A DNA stretch of 64,000 nt from Dipteris shenzhenensis (Eukaryota > Polypodiophyta > Polypodiopsida > Gleicheniales), in assembly GCA_047967505.1 (NCBI GenBank), contig CM106538.1. One strand, given 5' to 3'. Positions 22,150 to 34,238 of this stretch are shown piece after piece. The position numbers were made by a program, and so were the translations under genes. The stretch's first letter is position 1. Every line of letters begins with the position of its first letter. The notes under the pieces were generated by a model, which saw only the letters and a program-made list of their open reading frames with translations, was not told the origin of the DNA and searched no databases.

Positions 22150-24790
22150 CATCCAACCATTGCTGAGTAGTTATGAGCCTCGTTGAGCAAGAGGATATTT
22201 GTACAACTCAGTATTGCCGATTGTTGATAGCAAGAGGATATTTTTACAACTTTGCCACCAGCCCAGCTTGCTATATTTAAATTTTTTGGAGAGCCGATGG
22301 AGGAGACAATAGAGAGGTCGAAGACCGTGCACATTGCAAGACTCAGAATATGCCTCTCCCAATGAGACAAGAGAGCTCTGCTGTGAAAATCCTTAGCCCT
22401 TCTTCAACATCTCCAAGAAATCCATAAAGCACATCCATATAGAGGCCAGAGGTGTGCATGCCATTCAAAGGTCATAACATGTAGATGTGGGGGGAATCAT
22501 TCAAGGGAACGAAGAGATTCCACAAGTGCGAGTACAAGTGGTTTATATAAAAATTAACAATAGTCTATACAGAGAGCCTCATAAAGCAAAAATTGAACAA
22601 AAGAGATTACATTTATAAAAACTTGGAAATTGTTGAGAGCCTTAGAGGCCAAAAGATTGCATCCAGTGAACCAAAAGACTGCTAAGAGCCTTAGAGGCCA
22701 AGAGACTACATCTAGCCATTACTGAGTGGTTATGAGACTCGTTGAGCAAGAGGATATTTGTATATCTCAGTATTGCCAATTGTTGCTGATAGCAAGATCA
22801 TATTGGTATAACTCAGTATTGCCGCTAGCCCAACTTGCTACATTCAAATTTTTTGGGGAGCCAATGGAGGAGACGGTAGAGAGGCTGAAGATCGTGCACA
22901 TTGCACAAATGTAGGACTCAAATAAGGCCCCCCAACAAGACAAGAGTACTCTACTGTGAAAATCCTTAGCCCTTCATCAACGTCTCTAGGGAAACAATAG
23001 AGCACAACCATATAGAGGCCAGGGGTGTGCATTCCATTCAAGGTAGTGACATGCAAATGTGGGGGGAATCAATCAAGAGAACAGAGAGATTCCACAAGAG
23101 TGAGCATCTGAAGTCCTAATGAATGCAACACAATGACCTTATATATGAGAAGGCAGACAAGATTGGGATTGCGTTGCATCGAGGGGTGATAGTAGTAATA
23201 GGCATGGTGAAAAGAGTGGGTGAGTAGTGGAGCAAATGAGCAGGGAAGCAAATGATTGAATGAAAGTTGGTGTAGATGAGTGAATGAGAGTTGGAGAGGG
23301 GAGCGTGGAGCAAAGTAGGGCAAGGGCAGAAGAGAGCTAGAGGAGGGTGCGTGGAGAAAAGTAGCAAAGCAAGGAGGACGGATGAGAGCAAAGTAGCCAA
23401 ATGCCAAATACCATGGACCTTATATATATTACAAAGTTTGAGCCACTGTGGTGACTGGAGGCCTGGTGTGCCATCCAAATAATCATGAGCCATTTTAAAC
23501 CACCGCCTTAATTAATCAAAATTCAAGGAGGTTGCCATCCAAATAATCATGAGCCATTTTAAAGCAAAGTAGCCACATGCCAAATGCCATAGACCTTATA
23601 TTAATCAAAGTTTGAGCCACTGTGGTGACTAGAGGCCCGGTGTGCCATCCAAATAATCATGAGTCATTTTAAACCGCCGCCTTAATTAATCAAAATATGG
23701 GGAGGGTGCCATCCAAATTTAATCATGAGCCATTTTAATTGCAGGCCACTGCAATTGCTGGTAATTAACTGCTAGCCCAGTGAAATCTTAGGCATCACCC
23801 CAAATGCCACCTCGACACTGACGAGAGTGGCAATACATTACGACATGGCTGGTAATCATGAAGCAGATGCCACCATCCTGGTAATTGACTGTGGTAATTA
23901 ATTACTCTATTGAGCATGCAAGCTTGGTGATTGGTAATTAACTGCACTTTACTGATGATCATGCAAACCCCATGGTGGCAGTTGGAAGGTGAGTAATTGC
24001 ATGCCACTATGGTGTCTGGTAATTAACTGCCAGCCTGATGGAATCTTAGCCGCCACCACAGATGTGGCTAGTAATCTTAAATGCAACCTCGGAGCCACCA
24101 CCACTAGCAAGAGGTGGTAGTAATTAGCACAAACATAAATCATGAAGCCTAATCACCTCATTACCATGCAAGCCTAGTGGCTAATAATGAACTATACTCT
24201 ATTAATCATGCAAGCCTGGTGGTGGTAACTGGTGGGTGAGTAATTGTGGGCCACTACTGTGGCAGGTAATTAATTGCCATACTGGTGGAATCTTAGCCAC
24301 CACGATAGATGTGGTTGGTAATCTTAGACACCACCTCGGTGGAATCTTAAATGCCACCACTGATCACCACCACAAGTGGAAGGTGGCAGTAATTACCACA
24401 GATGTAAATCATGAAGCCTAATCACCTCTAATCACTCATTACCATGCAAGGTAGTACTGCTGCCTTGAATTAATCAAAATTCAGGCCAACCACCATGGTG
24501 GCTCTCACCTTGACAATTCCATTCCCTTCACTGTTTCATCTGATATCCATCCCACTGACTGTTTCTTTCTCCCTTGCAATTGGGCTACAAACTTAAGCCT
24601 TCACTATTCCATTCCCTTCACTATTTTGTCTTCTATCCCTCTTGACCATTTCTTTCTACTTGCACTCGGATTGCAAACTTAAGCCTCCACTATTCCATTT
24701 CCTTCACTTTTTTGTCTTCTATCCCTCTTGGCTATTTCTTTCTCCCTTACACTCTTCCTACAACTTCTATCCCCCCTCGTAATGGATCCC
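22150..24790 (-). repeat. Repeat family, copies a and b (minus orientation)
   Basis: Copy a (22150-22540) and copy b (22680-24790) share ordered words: gagccttagaggcc, gagcctcgttgagcaagagg, caactcagtattgcc, ggagccaatggaggagac, agagaggtcgaagaccgtgc and gtgtgcattccattcaagg. Copy b continues through a block rich in gtaattaactg and ccaccacggtgg words (23750-24440) to a T/C-rich block at 24500-24785. On the minus strand a conserved peptide is readable at about 22890-22985 (DVDEGLRIF...CLVGG). It recurs in the inverted copy at 28640-29930. The element class is unknown. Confidence 0.55.
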
Positions 24791-25229
24791 CCTAGACACA
24801 CCGAGCTCCAAAACAATTCTTCATCAACACCAAAACCTTTTGCCAATGCAGAGAAGAATGGTGGGTGATGTGATATTCTCATGCTAGAATAGTGTGCCAT
24901 GAAGAAACATTGCCTCTACAATCTTCTCTTTTAAAAATTATTTGGGTAATATTTCCTCCTCAGGAGAAACATTTGGAATCTTTGAAAGATTTTGCATTAA
25001 AAAGGGCCCTTTTTAAAGACTTTTATAAGTGCTTCTCATGATAAAAGGAATTTCAAAAATGACCCAAAAAATCCATATTTCTCCAAACTCAAATAACAAA
25101 AACATTCCAGAAATGATATGATTTTTTAAAGAAAATAGATTCAACATAATCATGTATCCTAAATAAAAAGATCATTGTGCTATTATTGGAAGTAAGGATC
25201 AAAGACTATATTTTAAAATCAAACAAGCC
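24791..25229. other. No recognisable gene
   Basis: Ordinary AT-rich sequence without a coding frame of note, between the T/C-rich block of the repeat family and the tandem repeats that begin near 25230. Confidence 0.35.
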
Positions 25230-25720
25230 ATTGAAAAGTGAACGAGTTTTTTGATGCATTGAAAATATTGAATTTGATCTACAACTCTGTAGAAGAGGTC
25301 GGAATCTTAATCCATGATATACTAGATTGAAATTTAATTTACGTAATCTAAGTCTCCTCTTTGAGGAAAAAAGTAGTAGTCACTATTTTGATCATAACTT
25401 TTGATCCCAAAAAAATAGTTCTAATGAATTAGAAATATTGAATTGCTATTTAAAACTTTTTAGAAAAGGTCAAAATATAAGTCCATGATCTATTAGGCTG
25501 AAAATTTGATTTACGTAATAATCTAAGTCTCCTCTTCCAAGAAAAAAGTAGCATTCACTATTTTAATCATAACTTTTGCTCCCAAACTGCAGTTGGAGAT
25601 CTTTTTGATGCATTAGAAATCTTGGATTTCTATCCATATCTTCCTAGAAGAGGTAAAAAACTCAATCCATGATCTTTTAGGTTGAAATTGTGATTTACAC
25701 AATTTGAAGATGTGCTTTAG
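25230..25720. repeat. Three tandem units of about 170 bases
   Basis: Units start near 25253, 25421 and 25607. Shared words are gatgcattagaaatattg, tagaagaggtc, atccatgatc, tttaggttgaaa, gatttacgtaat, ctaagtctcctctt and ttgatcataacttttg. The copies differ by about a quarter of their bases, so the array is old. No open frame spans it. Confidence 0.7.
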
Positions 25721-27115
25721 GGGATGTCCGTAAATGAAAATTAGGTGTGAAAGTACCAAGTTAACCTCCAATTCGATATTTTGCATCGAGTTGGAGGTTA
25801 ACTTGATGCAAAGTGAAATAAAGTACTCTCACAATTGATTTTCACTTAAGGAGAGCTTTTTGCATGCCTTTTGCCATCCTCTTCTCCATTTTATTGCACC
25901 TCTTATCTGCACCATCTCCCTCTCCCCTAGCTACTCCATCCCATCCCTTGCTTGGATGTTACATCCCCTCTTATTTCATCCATCCCCTCATCACCCCTAT
26001 GCTAGCCCCTCCTTGCTATGCCTACTTGTCCCTGCCCCCTACATGCTTGCGCCCACTATGGCCCTGCTCGCCCTGCGCCCTCATGTCCCTACTCACCATG
26101 TGCCCCTAGGCCCCTGATCGCCCTGCGCCCTTGCACCCATACCCCCTGTGTCCCCTAGCTATGCCTTCCTCGCCACCTATCTACATCCCTCCGCCTCATA
26201 ATTACACCCCTTGGCTGTGCCACTAGTTTGATTAAAATATAAGCATAAAAAACTGATAATATCGCTTTGTAAATCAAATTTTGAAACAAAAATTACAATT
26301 GAATATTATGTTCATGCTCAAACTTGTGTTTGGACATAAAATTTAAGCACTAACTTGATGTTAAACATCAAATTCAATGTTTTACATGAAGCCTGGGCTT
26401 TAACTTGATGCAAAACATCAAATTGGACCTTGAACTTGATGTTTTACATCAAGTCTAAGCTTTGACGTGTTGCATCAATTTGAAGCTTCAACTCAATGCA
26501 ACAAGGGCATTTGAAGCTTCAACTCAATGCAACAAATCGAAGCCCTTGCACCCCTACTCGCCCCTATGCCCCATTTGCCCCTACACCCCTTGTGCCTCTA
26601 CTCATCATTTTGCCCCTACGCCCCCTGTACCCCTACACCCCCTAGTTGTGAAGCCGCTCAACCCTTGGATGCACCCCCCCACCGCCTAGTTGCACCCCCT
26701 AGCTGTGCAACTAGTTTGATTACAATATAACTAGGGAAACTCAGTAATATTTCCTTATAAATCAAATTAGATACAAAATTACAATTGAATATTAAGTTCA
26801 TTCTTGAACTTGACCTTAAACACTTTAACTTGATGTCACACATAAAATTCAATGTTTTACATCAAGTCTAGGCTTCAACTTGATTCGAATCATCAAATTG
26901 AACCTTCAACTTGATGCTTTACATCATGTTTAGACCTTAATTTGATGTTTTGCATCAGTCGAAGCTTTAATTCAATGCAAATCATAGAATTGAAGCTTCA
27001 ACTTGATGCAAATCATAGAATTGAATCTTTAACTTGATGCAAAACATTGAATTAAAGATTCAACTTGATGTAAAACATTTAATTGAAGATTTAAATTGAT
27101 GTTCACCTTTTAAAG
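25721..27115. repeat. C-rich blocks and palindromic TTGATG/CATCAA repeats
   Basis: C/T-rich blocks with many CCCCT words (25860-26220 and 26540-26705) alternate with blocks (26220-26525 and 26710-27110) full of cttgatgcaaaacatcaa-type units, in which TTGATG and CATCAA form short palindromes. The two pairs of blocks look like one duplicated unit of about 490 bases: ctgtgcaactagtttgatta and caaaattacaattgaatatta occur in both. Proline- and leucine-rich frames in the C-rich blocks are composition artefacts. Confidence 0.6.
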
Positions 27116-28639
27116 ATGATATATCCAAAGAACCACCTAACCAACCTTTGGATGTTTAAGTTTGACTACTGATAAGATATTGGAGATAGTTCTTTTTTTG
27201 AAGTTGTGATTGTAATAAACATTTTTTGAGAAGCAGCTTTGTAGTATACTACTTTTGCATGGAACTCTTTTTCATCATTCTTTAGCTCTTTTAAAATTTC
27301 AATTTTAAGTGCCTTGAGTATCCATGTAATCTATATAGTATATTTTAGTTCAAGAAAATTTATTGAATAATGTGAAAACTTGCAAACATTGTTTTTGTTA
27401 CATGGTAGTTTATACATAATAATTTATCGGCATGTTTTTAATTTTGATTTTGATCTTTGGCATGGTCCTCTTCTTTCTGAGTTTTTATTTTGATCTTTTG
27501 GGTTACACTTAACATCTTGTTCAAAATGGCCTATAGCTTTAGTGAATTATAACATCCCACCAAGGCTGACAACGAAGAAGGGACACCTCGCTCATGCTTG
27601 TCCTCCTCATGCCAAGGAAGACAAAATTAACAGAGATTATGTTTCAAACTTAGATAAATTTAAATGAGATTATGTTTAATATGCAAGAGGAAATGTGACA
27701 ATTTCCATAACCCCTTCAAAAGAATGGCTTCTAATAGAGCTTCAAAGCACTTTTGAGGTCTTTTAAATTGTGTTTCTAGACACCATATGAACACCACTAA
27801 GGTTCATGACATGATGGTAGGTCACAAAAATAAGTGTACTATGGGAGATTTCGTGTGGCTTTTGATATTCACAACAAAGAAATTATCAATATTATTATTG
27901 TAGCTTTTATTATCAATACTATTATTGTAAATTTTAAAGCTATTAAGGTGTTTATGAATGTGGCCTAAGAGGGTTGCCACTCTATTAAGCTTGGAAGCTA
28001 TACTTTTTGAATGTCAATGTAGTTTAGAGCTAAGTCCGATGGTTGAAAGTAGAAGGCTAAGCTAGCCATTTGACAAATATGAAGGTTTAGTCAAACTTTT
28101 TATAACAATCAGGCTAGTTACAACCACCATGCATATAGGTTGTAGTCCAACTATTTACAAAAATCAAGCTAGCTACAACCACTATGCATGTAGGTGTAGT
28201 AAGATGCATACTTGCCAACTACACTAGCGATTGGAACATCAAGTTTTTTCGTCCTATTTAGATAGCCCACTGATTTAGGGACCATCTTAGTGGTCAAAAT
28301 AATGAGCTTGTTGGGTTGATGAATATGTTTCACATATGTATTGTGGATTTTCTTATACTAAAGTTAATTTTCTTAAGCTTGATAGTCCCATCTAGCTCAC
28401 CTCTTGATTTAGGGATTAGTTTGGTGGTAAAAACAATAATCTTACTAGATTGATGAATATATTTTGCATAATGGCAATACTGACATTTTTTGGACCAAAA
28501 ACTTACTAATAGATCTTGTAGCCAAGGCACAAAAAATTTTCTAAGGTCCTCAGTGCCGAATTGCTAGAAATAGATGGGTGTGTTGTAGTGATGCATGAAA
28601 TGCCTAGTTTTGGTCTTCCCTTATTGTATTGTCAAGCCA
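27116..28639. other. No recognisable gene; two short tandem pairs
   Basis: A pair of units of about 63 bases around agctacaaccaccatgcat lies at 28085-28210. A second pair of about 120 bases, with gatttagggaccatcttagtgg and gttgatgaatatgttt, lies at 28262-28340 and 28380-28465. The minus-strand frame 28330-28530 has CxxC spacing at its start, but I cannot assign it. The rest is AT-rich filler. Confidence 0.4.
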
Positions 28640-30140
28640 TAATGGTTGGCCCAAATTTTGAATAATTCAAGGCGGCGGTACTGAGATTCCCAGCCACATC
28701 TGTGGTGGTGACTAAGATCCACCGAGCTATCAATTAATTACCAGTGATCGCAGTGGCCCACAATTACTCAGCTTCTAGTTACCACCACCGGGCTTGCATG
28801 CATGATTACTACGAGTGCAGTAAATTATGCTAATGAGGAATTAGAGGTGATTAGGCTTCATTATTTACCTTTGTGGGAATTAGTGCTTGATGGTGGTGGT
28901 TGTCATCATCAGCCATGTCTGTCATGGCTACAATTCCATCGTGCAACCCCTCACCTACCACTAGGCTTTAGCATGCATAATCATTATGAGTGCAATAAAA
29001 ATTAGCAGTCACCGAGATCGCATGCTTAGTAGAGAACTAGAGTGCATGGTAATGAGTGATTAGACATGGTAATGAGAATTACTACCCGGTGGTGGTGGCT
29101 CTCATCAGCCACATCTATTGTGGCTAAGCTAATTACCAGCCACTGAAGTGGCACCACATGGCATCTTCTTCATGATTACCAGCCCACTGTCTGGGGGATC
29201 CCACCGCAGTGGCCTACAATTAATATGGATGGAAGCCTAGCCTCCAGCCACCACGGTGGCTCGAACTTTATAATATATATAAGATATGTGGCATTTGGCA
29301 TTGTACTACATTCCTCTGATTCGCCTGCTACTTTGCTCCACACCCCTCCTCTATCCTCTATCTCTTCCTCTATCTCTTTTCTACCTCTGCTCTACTTTGC
29401 TCCACGCTCCCTCCTCCAACTCTCGTCACTGCATCTGCTCCCCTGCTCATCTTCCACTCATCTTCAACATGCCTAGTTGGTCCCTCCCTCGATGCTCTAT
29501 GATCCCAATAATATTTGCCTTCTCATATAAAGTGATTGCTTTGCACTCACGTGGAATAGAAATGCTCACACTAGTGGTGACCCTGCATTCCCACAGGCGA
29601 CTCCCCACACATCTGAGTGTCATCACCTTGGATAACATGCTCATAGAGGGCCTCTTTATGGTGACTGTGTTGTATGGGTTCCCCCTAGATGTCGACGAAG
29701 CCCTCAATATTTTCAGGGCAGAGTACTCTCGACTTGTTGGGGGGGTGATTAACTGAGTCCTAGCAATGTGCAAGGTCTTTGGCCTCTCCATCGTATCCTC
29801 CTTTGGCTCCCTAAAATTTTTTAATGCAACAAGCTAGACTGGCTAAAAACTGAGTTGTACAAATTTCCTCTTGCTCAGACGAGGCTCTCAGCAATGGCTG
29901 GATTCTCACCTGAATAGTAGTGGGCTACAACCACTGCTATGGCTCTCATCTTGACTGTGTAGTTGGCTATTCCATTCCCTTAACCGTTTCCTCTTATATC
30001 CCTCTCAAATGTTTCGTTCTCCCTTGCAATCTCAAGCCTCCACTATTCCATTTCCTTCACTACTTCATCTTCTATCCCTCTTGACCATTTCTTTCTTCCT
30101 TCACTCTTCCTACAACTTCTATCCCCTCTCGTAATGGACC
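28640..30140 (+). repeat. Repeat family, copy c (inverted relative to copies a and b)
   Basis: 28680-29930 is the inverted counterpart of 22150-24010: aaaactgagttgtacaaat, cctcttgctca, gaggctc and agcaatggctgga read here in plus order. The frame at 29286-29756 contains PLDVDEALNIFRAEYSRLVG, matching the minus-strand peptide of copy b, so this may once have been coding. By contrast the T/C-rich block at 29960-30140 (cctccactattccatttcct, cttcctacaacttctatccc) is in the same orientation as its match at 24600-24785. The mixed orientation suggests rearrangement or a modular element. Confidence 0.55.
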
Positions 30141-30226
30141 CTGCATAGTCTGGGAGCTCCTCACACAATCTTTCCTCCCCCTCTGCAACATAGTGCCAGA
30201 GCCCCTCCTCCCCTCATCTTGAAATC

Positions 30227-32014
30227 ATGACATATGGGAGCTCCTCTCTCGCTATTCAAAAGCCCAATTTGGATGCTCTCCAAAACTTCACCAGGATGGT
30301 GCAAGAGGTGAACGTGAAGGAGGGGCAACTAGTCTGTCAAGGTCACAAGATTACCATCAATGAAAGTGTGATTGAAAATGCTCTAGGAATTTCTGGAGGC
30401 AGTACACAAGCACACTTTTTTGAGAAGCAATGGAAGAGACAGGATATTCTAGACATATACCCCAATGCTCAGATTAGTAAAGATGGTGGAGTTAAGATTT
30501 CAAGCTTGCCAACATACCTCTAAGATGTACTGAAGAAGACAATTCACTTCTTTCCTGATACGAGAGGAACCTGCAAGTTTTGGCAGGTTCAAGCAACAGT
30601 AGAACAATTGAAAGGACGTGATGTATCTTTCTCAAGGGATCTCCAAGAGCGTGTTAATCAACCTAAAGAATTGCATGGATGGCAAATCCCAATTGTCATC
30701 TCAGTCCGCTAGAGTTACAATGCACTTGATGGCATCCACCCTCAAAGGGATTTTTGAGCAATATGAGAAGCTGATGTCTCAGAAGGTGACTTTTCTACAA
30801 GAGAAAGCCACTGATGCAGCAAAGGCAGCACAACTTGAGAAAAGTCACATGGAAGGTACAAAAGCCAAGGTAGAGGAGGCACAAGCAAGGGCCTTGTAGC
30901 AGGCACAAGAGCAAGCTGAGGCTGCCACAAAATTGGTTAACATGGAAAGGCATAGAAGAGAAGAAGCAGAGAAGCGCATGAAGGAGCTCCGAGATAGGCT
31001 CAAAGAAGTGAGAAATGACGGGGACATGGTAGACAAGGAGCTAGAAAAGATACGAAAGGACCTTGTAGATCAAAGAGCCAAAAGGAGGGTCTTTACAAAT
31101 GGCTCTACAACATGCAAAACTCATTGAACATTGAAAAAGACTAGATGATGGAGGAGCTGAAAAGGGAGAATGCAAAAACCAAAAAGGTGATGTAGGAACT
31201 GCGAGAGAGCTTTGAGGCTAGGAAGGATGGGGCAGAGAGTAGTCGGGGTGGAGAAGACAACAAGGTAGCTCCCCTAGCTAGGAAGGATACAGAAAGCAGC
31301 CACCACAGTGAAGCAAGTTCTAGCCACCGTGATGGAGAAATTTGCAGTAGCCCATGGTGAGGATTGTTTTTATGAAACACTATTGGAAGTCCAAAGAGCA
31401 ACCTACAATACCCTACAAGAAGATCATGATAGATGTTTCCACAAGCTTGTCATGGCTTTCAATAGTTATGAAAAGCAATCCGTTGCCCTGCAAGATTTTC
31501 AAACTAGAGTGGAAGTCTTGGAAACCACCCATGAAGAAGTTTTTCAGGAATTTATGAAAGTTCAACAGATGTTGAGGGATTTTGATGCAACTGTTGCACA
31601 GAGTGAGCAAAAAGTGGAGGAGATGAAGGAGAACATCCATAGCCTTAGGATGAGGGAGGAAGGAATCAAGAAGCAACTTCATCATGTACAAAGCAAGAAT
31701 GTGGTATTGACGACTGCACCCTGACCGCAATAGTTAAATCAGATGCCTATCCTGCTATGCAGCAGGATCTGAAATGTATGGTCTGCCATACCCCCATCAT
31801 AGATGACTGCTATATCCGATGGCCTGCATGCTACCACCCTGTGCACGTTTTTTGCTTTGGAGTGTGGGTGCATACAAAATCGCTATGTAGAGAATGCCAT
31901 TTGCCATTTCCCAGGTCATGGATAGATCAAATGTGCTGGTCGAGCCTGCAACCAGGATGCTCAAATCAAGGAAAGAGGAAGTGGCATGAAGGGAAGGAGT
32001 CTTTGAGATTGTAA
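30227..32014 (+). pseudogene. Plant-transposon-like domain, coiled coil and RING-H2 protein, broken
   Basis: Three readable parts lie in order on one strand. (1) 30227-30711: a globular frame with GQLVCQGHKITINESVIENA and, after one TAA, KGRDVSFSRDL; this resembles putative plant transposon protein domains (PF20167 type), a weak match from memory. (2) 30700-31724: strongly charged heptad-like sequence (EEAEKRMKELRDRLKEV; later VEVLETTHEEVFQEFMKVQQ) typical of a long coiled coil, with a Ser/His-rich linker near 31200-31330. (3) 31757-32014: a perfect RING-H2 pattern C-x2-C-x14-C-x1-H-x2-H-x2-C-x10-C-x2-C (residues 7-47), then a basic tail. Frame shifts and TAG/TAA stops break it at several places. 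RING-H2 domains usually recruit E2 enzymes for ubiquitin transfer. Linking the parts into one gene is inferred. Confidence 0.55.
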
Positions 32015-32099
32015 TCTATGTAATCTATGTGTAATCTATTGAATTGTTAATCTTCTCCAGAGTTTACTTAGGCAATGTTTTCTTGAGTGACTAGATAGT

Positions 32100-32300
32100 G
32101 TCCTTTGATCCATGCTAGCGCAGTGATAAGAATGAGATGAAAGATTTTGATTTGACACGTAATACGAGACAAAAGATTTTGATTAGATCACTAATGTAAG
32201 AATGAAAGATTTTGATTAGTGAACTATTGTACCACGAAAGATTTCAATTAGACGACTAATGTGAGATGAAAGATTTATATTAGATAACTAACATGAGACT
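32100..32300. repeat. Tandem repeats of about 45 bases downstream of the RING gene
   Basis: The word gatgaaagattttgatta with an adjacent actaatgtgag word recurs about four to five times from 32130 to 32290, each copy slightly changed. It lies after the stop of the RING-H2 frame (32014). No coding potential is seen. Confidence 0.6.
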
Positions 32301-32788
32301 GAAGAATGAGAAGGTCGGGCTCAATGAACTCTCTCCCTATTTAAGTGCAATGTAGACACAACTAAGAGCCCATTATGAAATCTAGCCCCAAAACTCTGTA
32401 CACCAATCCAAACTCTATACACCGATCCACCTACTGCAAATCGATGGCATACCCAAAAGGCTTTGGAATGCTTTTGTTCTATCTGAAAACGATGTTGGAT
32501 GGCATCCTCGTAGAAACAGACCCAGAGAAGAAGGAGAAAAATAGCTGCAAGGAGGACATGCTTCGGTGGTGGGTGTATTACTTGGAGTCGGCACAAACGG
32601 TGATTATTAATTTCCCTGGGCTATTGTTTTTTTTGCTCCTTTAAGGTACTTGTCAAGCTCATGATGTAGGTTTCTTTTGGTAGGATATGAAAGAGGCTCA
32701 AATATGTATAGAGCACAAAGAGCAGGATGAAGAGGACCCCATGTGGCACTCAATGATATGGTAGATGTTGATTGTGTTGATGATGTGG
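32301..32788. other. No assignable gene
   Basis: An open frame at 32375-32644 (plus) encodes a charged middle segment (ETDPEKKEKNSCKEDML) and a hydrophobic end. I recognise no family, and the frame may be chance. A T-rich run at 32622-32634 follows it. Confidence 0.3.
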
Positions 32789-33560
32789 CAGTTCTTACAT
32801 GGCGAAGGTCGCCTCTTTATAGCTATGAGGACGGTAGTCAGATCAATGTAGTCGGTGAAGCCAACCAGTCAACATGGGGTGTGTATGCAGCTAAAGTGAT
32901 GATATTTGGACTCACCAAGGTGCGTGCCACATTTCACCATAGGTTGAATTCATGCACAAGTCATCCAAGAAGACTTCTTTGAAGTCCCTTAGGTACTCCT
33001 TGAAGGCGGTGATCAACAATTGGAAGAAATGCAAGACCTATTTTTCTTTCATGAACATATGCACAAAGCGACTAAAGAATTAATGCCATGCAGCAATAAG
33101 GACCAGATGGCACTAAGTGGAAGCCTTGGTTTGAATTACTGCTACTGATGACACTTTTTAGTTCTGAATTGCTACTACTGATGATATATGGTGAAGGTCG
33201 CCTCTTTATAGCTATGAGGACGGTAGTCGGATCAACATAGTCGGTGAAGCCGACCAGTCAACCTGAGGTGTGTATGCGACCAAAGTGATGATATTTGGAC
33301 TCACCAAGGTGCATGCCACATTTCACCACAGGTTGAATTCATGCACAAGTCGTCCAAGAAGACTTCTATGAAGTCCCTTAGGTACTCCTTGAAGGCGGTG
33401 ATCAATAATTGGAAGAAATTATGCAAGACCTATTTTTCTTTCATGAACATACGCACAAAGCGACTAAAGAGTTAATGCCATGTAGCAATAAGGACCAGAT
33501 GGCACTGAGTGGAAGCCTTGGTCTGAATTGCTGCTACTGATGACCACTTTTAGTTCTTGG
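32789..33560 (-). mobile_element. Ty3/gypsy reverse transcriptase fragment, tandemly duplicated
   Basis: Two direct copies (about 32789-33170 and 33178-33560, period 389) share more than nine tenths of their bases by eye. On the minus strand each reads LITAFKEYLRDF followed by EVFLDDLCMNS (complement of 32946-32977 and of 33335-33366). This matches the palm of Ty3/gypsy RTs, where the catalytic pair DD sits in a Y/F-L-D-D motif. Flanking frame is broken by stops. It lies just downstream, in minus orientation, of the LTR-like sequence at 33629-34238, so both probably come from one element with most of pol deleted. Confidence 0.5.
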
Positions 33561-33628
33561 TTCCATGAAGCTTTAAGGCTTAGGATTGTCCTTACCATGG
33601 AAGGTAACAATGCTTGGCTTTGATGCCA

Positions 33629-34238
33629 CTAAAACTAGACCAAGAACCCAAGATAGATTTCGAATTTCCCAGATAGCATGGTAAAACAACACCTGATGGC
33701 TTCTCCTGATGGGGAGCAGCAGTAGATTTCTTCTGGGAAACAAAACAAGCTGAGAGAAGGGGGAGAAAAAATAGAGAACACACACACTAGGGCCCAAAAA
33801 TAAGGGTTGGAACCCCCCAAAGGTCTTTATTACAATAGAATAAGCTTTGTCCTATTGGCTCTGAGAAGAGCATTAGGCTGAGTACAACTCTTCCATGAAT
33901 CTCTTCTTTTATAGACTTGGCCTAGCAAAAAGCTAGACCTACTTTTCTAAAGCTACTTTTACAAAAGCTGAGCTTTCTTGCTTTTAGCCCACCTTGGGGT
34001 AGTTTTCTTGATCCTTTTTGAGAACCCCATGGGGCCTCCTTTATGGCGCCATCTTCTTGGTGCTTTTTGGCCTTGTGGGACCTACTTTTTGGCACTTGCT
34101 CCATCATTTGTGAGCCTTTTTGCACTCTTCCAAGTCCTATAAAAACATCAACCCTTCAACCCATTATATGTTAGCAAATTCCTAGTTCTTGGACTAATCC
34201 TAGTCCCTTGCGGGCATCCCCACAGTTCCCTTTTAACA
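33629..34238 (-). mobile_element. Probable LTR of the minus-strand gypsy relic, with primer binding site
   Basis: Read on the minus strand the segment opens TGTTAAAAGGGAACTG (34238 downward), has a TATA-like tctataaaag (near 33910), an AATAAA-type polyadenylation word (near 33830), and ends next to tggcatcaaagcc (complement of 33616-33628). That last word fits the initiator-tRNA(Met) primer binding site TGGTATCAGAGC with two changes. An ATG leader frame follows and runs into the RT copies. The 3' edge lacks the expected CA, and no second LTR was found, so the limits are tentative. Confidence 0.45.

Noticed and set aside
25860-26730. Proline-rich protein genes
   Set aside because: Both frames are products of C/T-rich repeat blocks that are themselves duplicated.
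29225-29756. A live gene in repeat copy c
   Set aside because: Only a short peptide is conserved with copy b; both are interrupted and embedded in a repeat, so described as a repeat.
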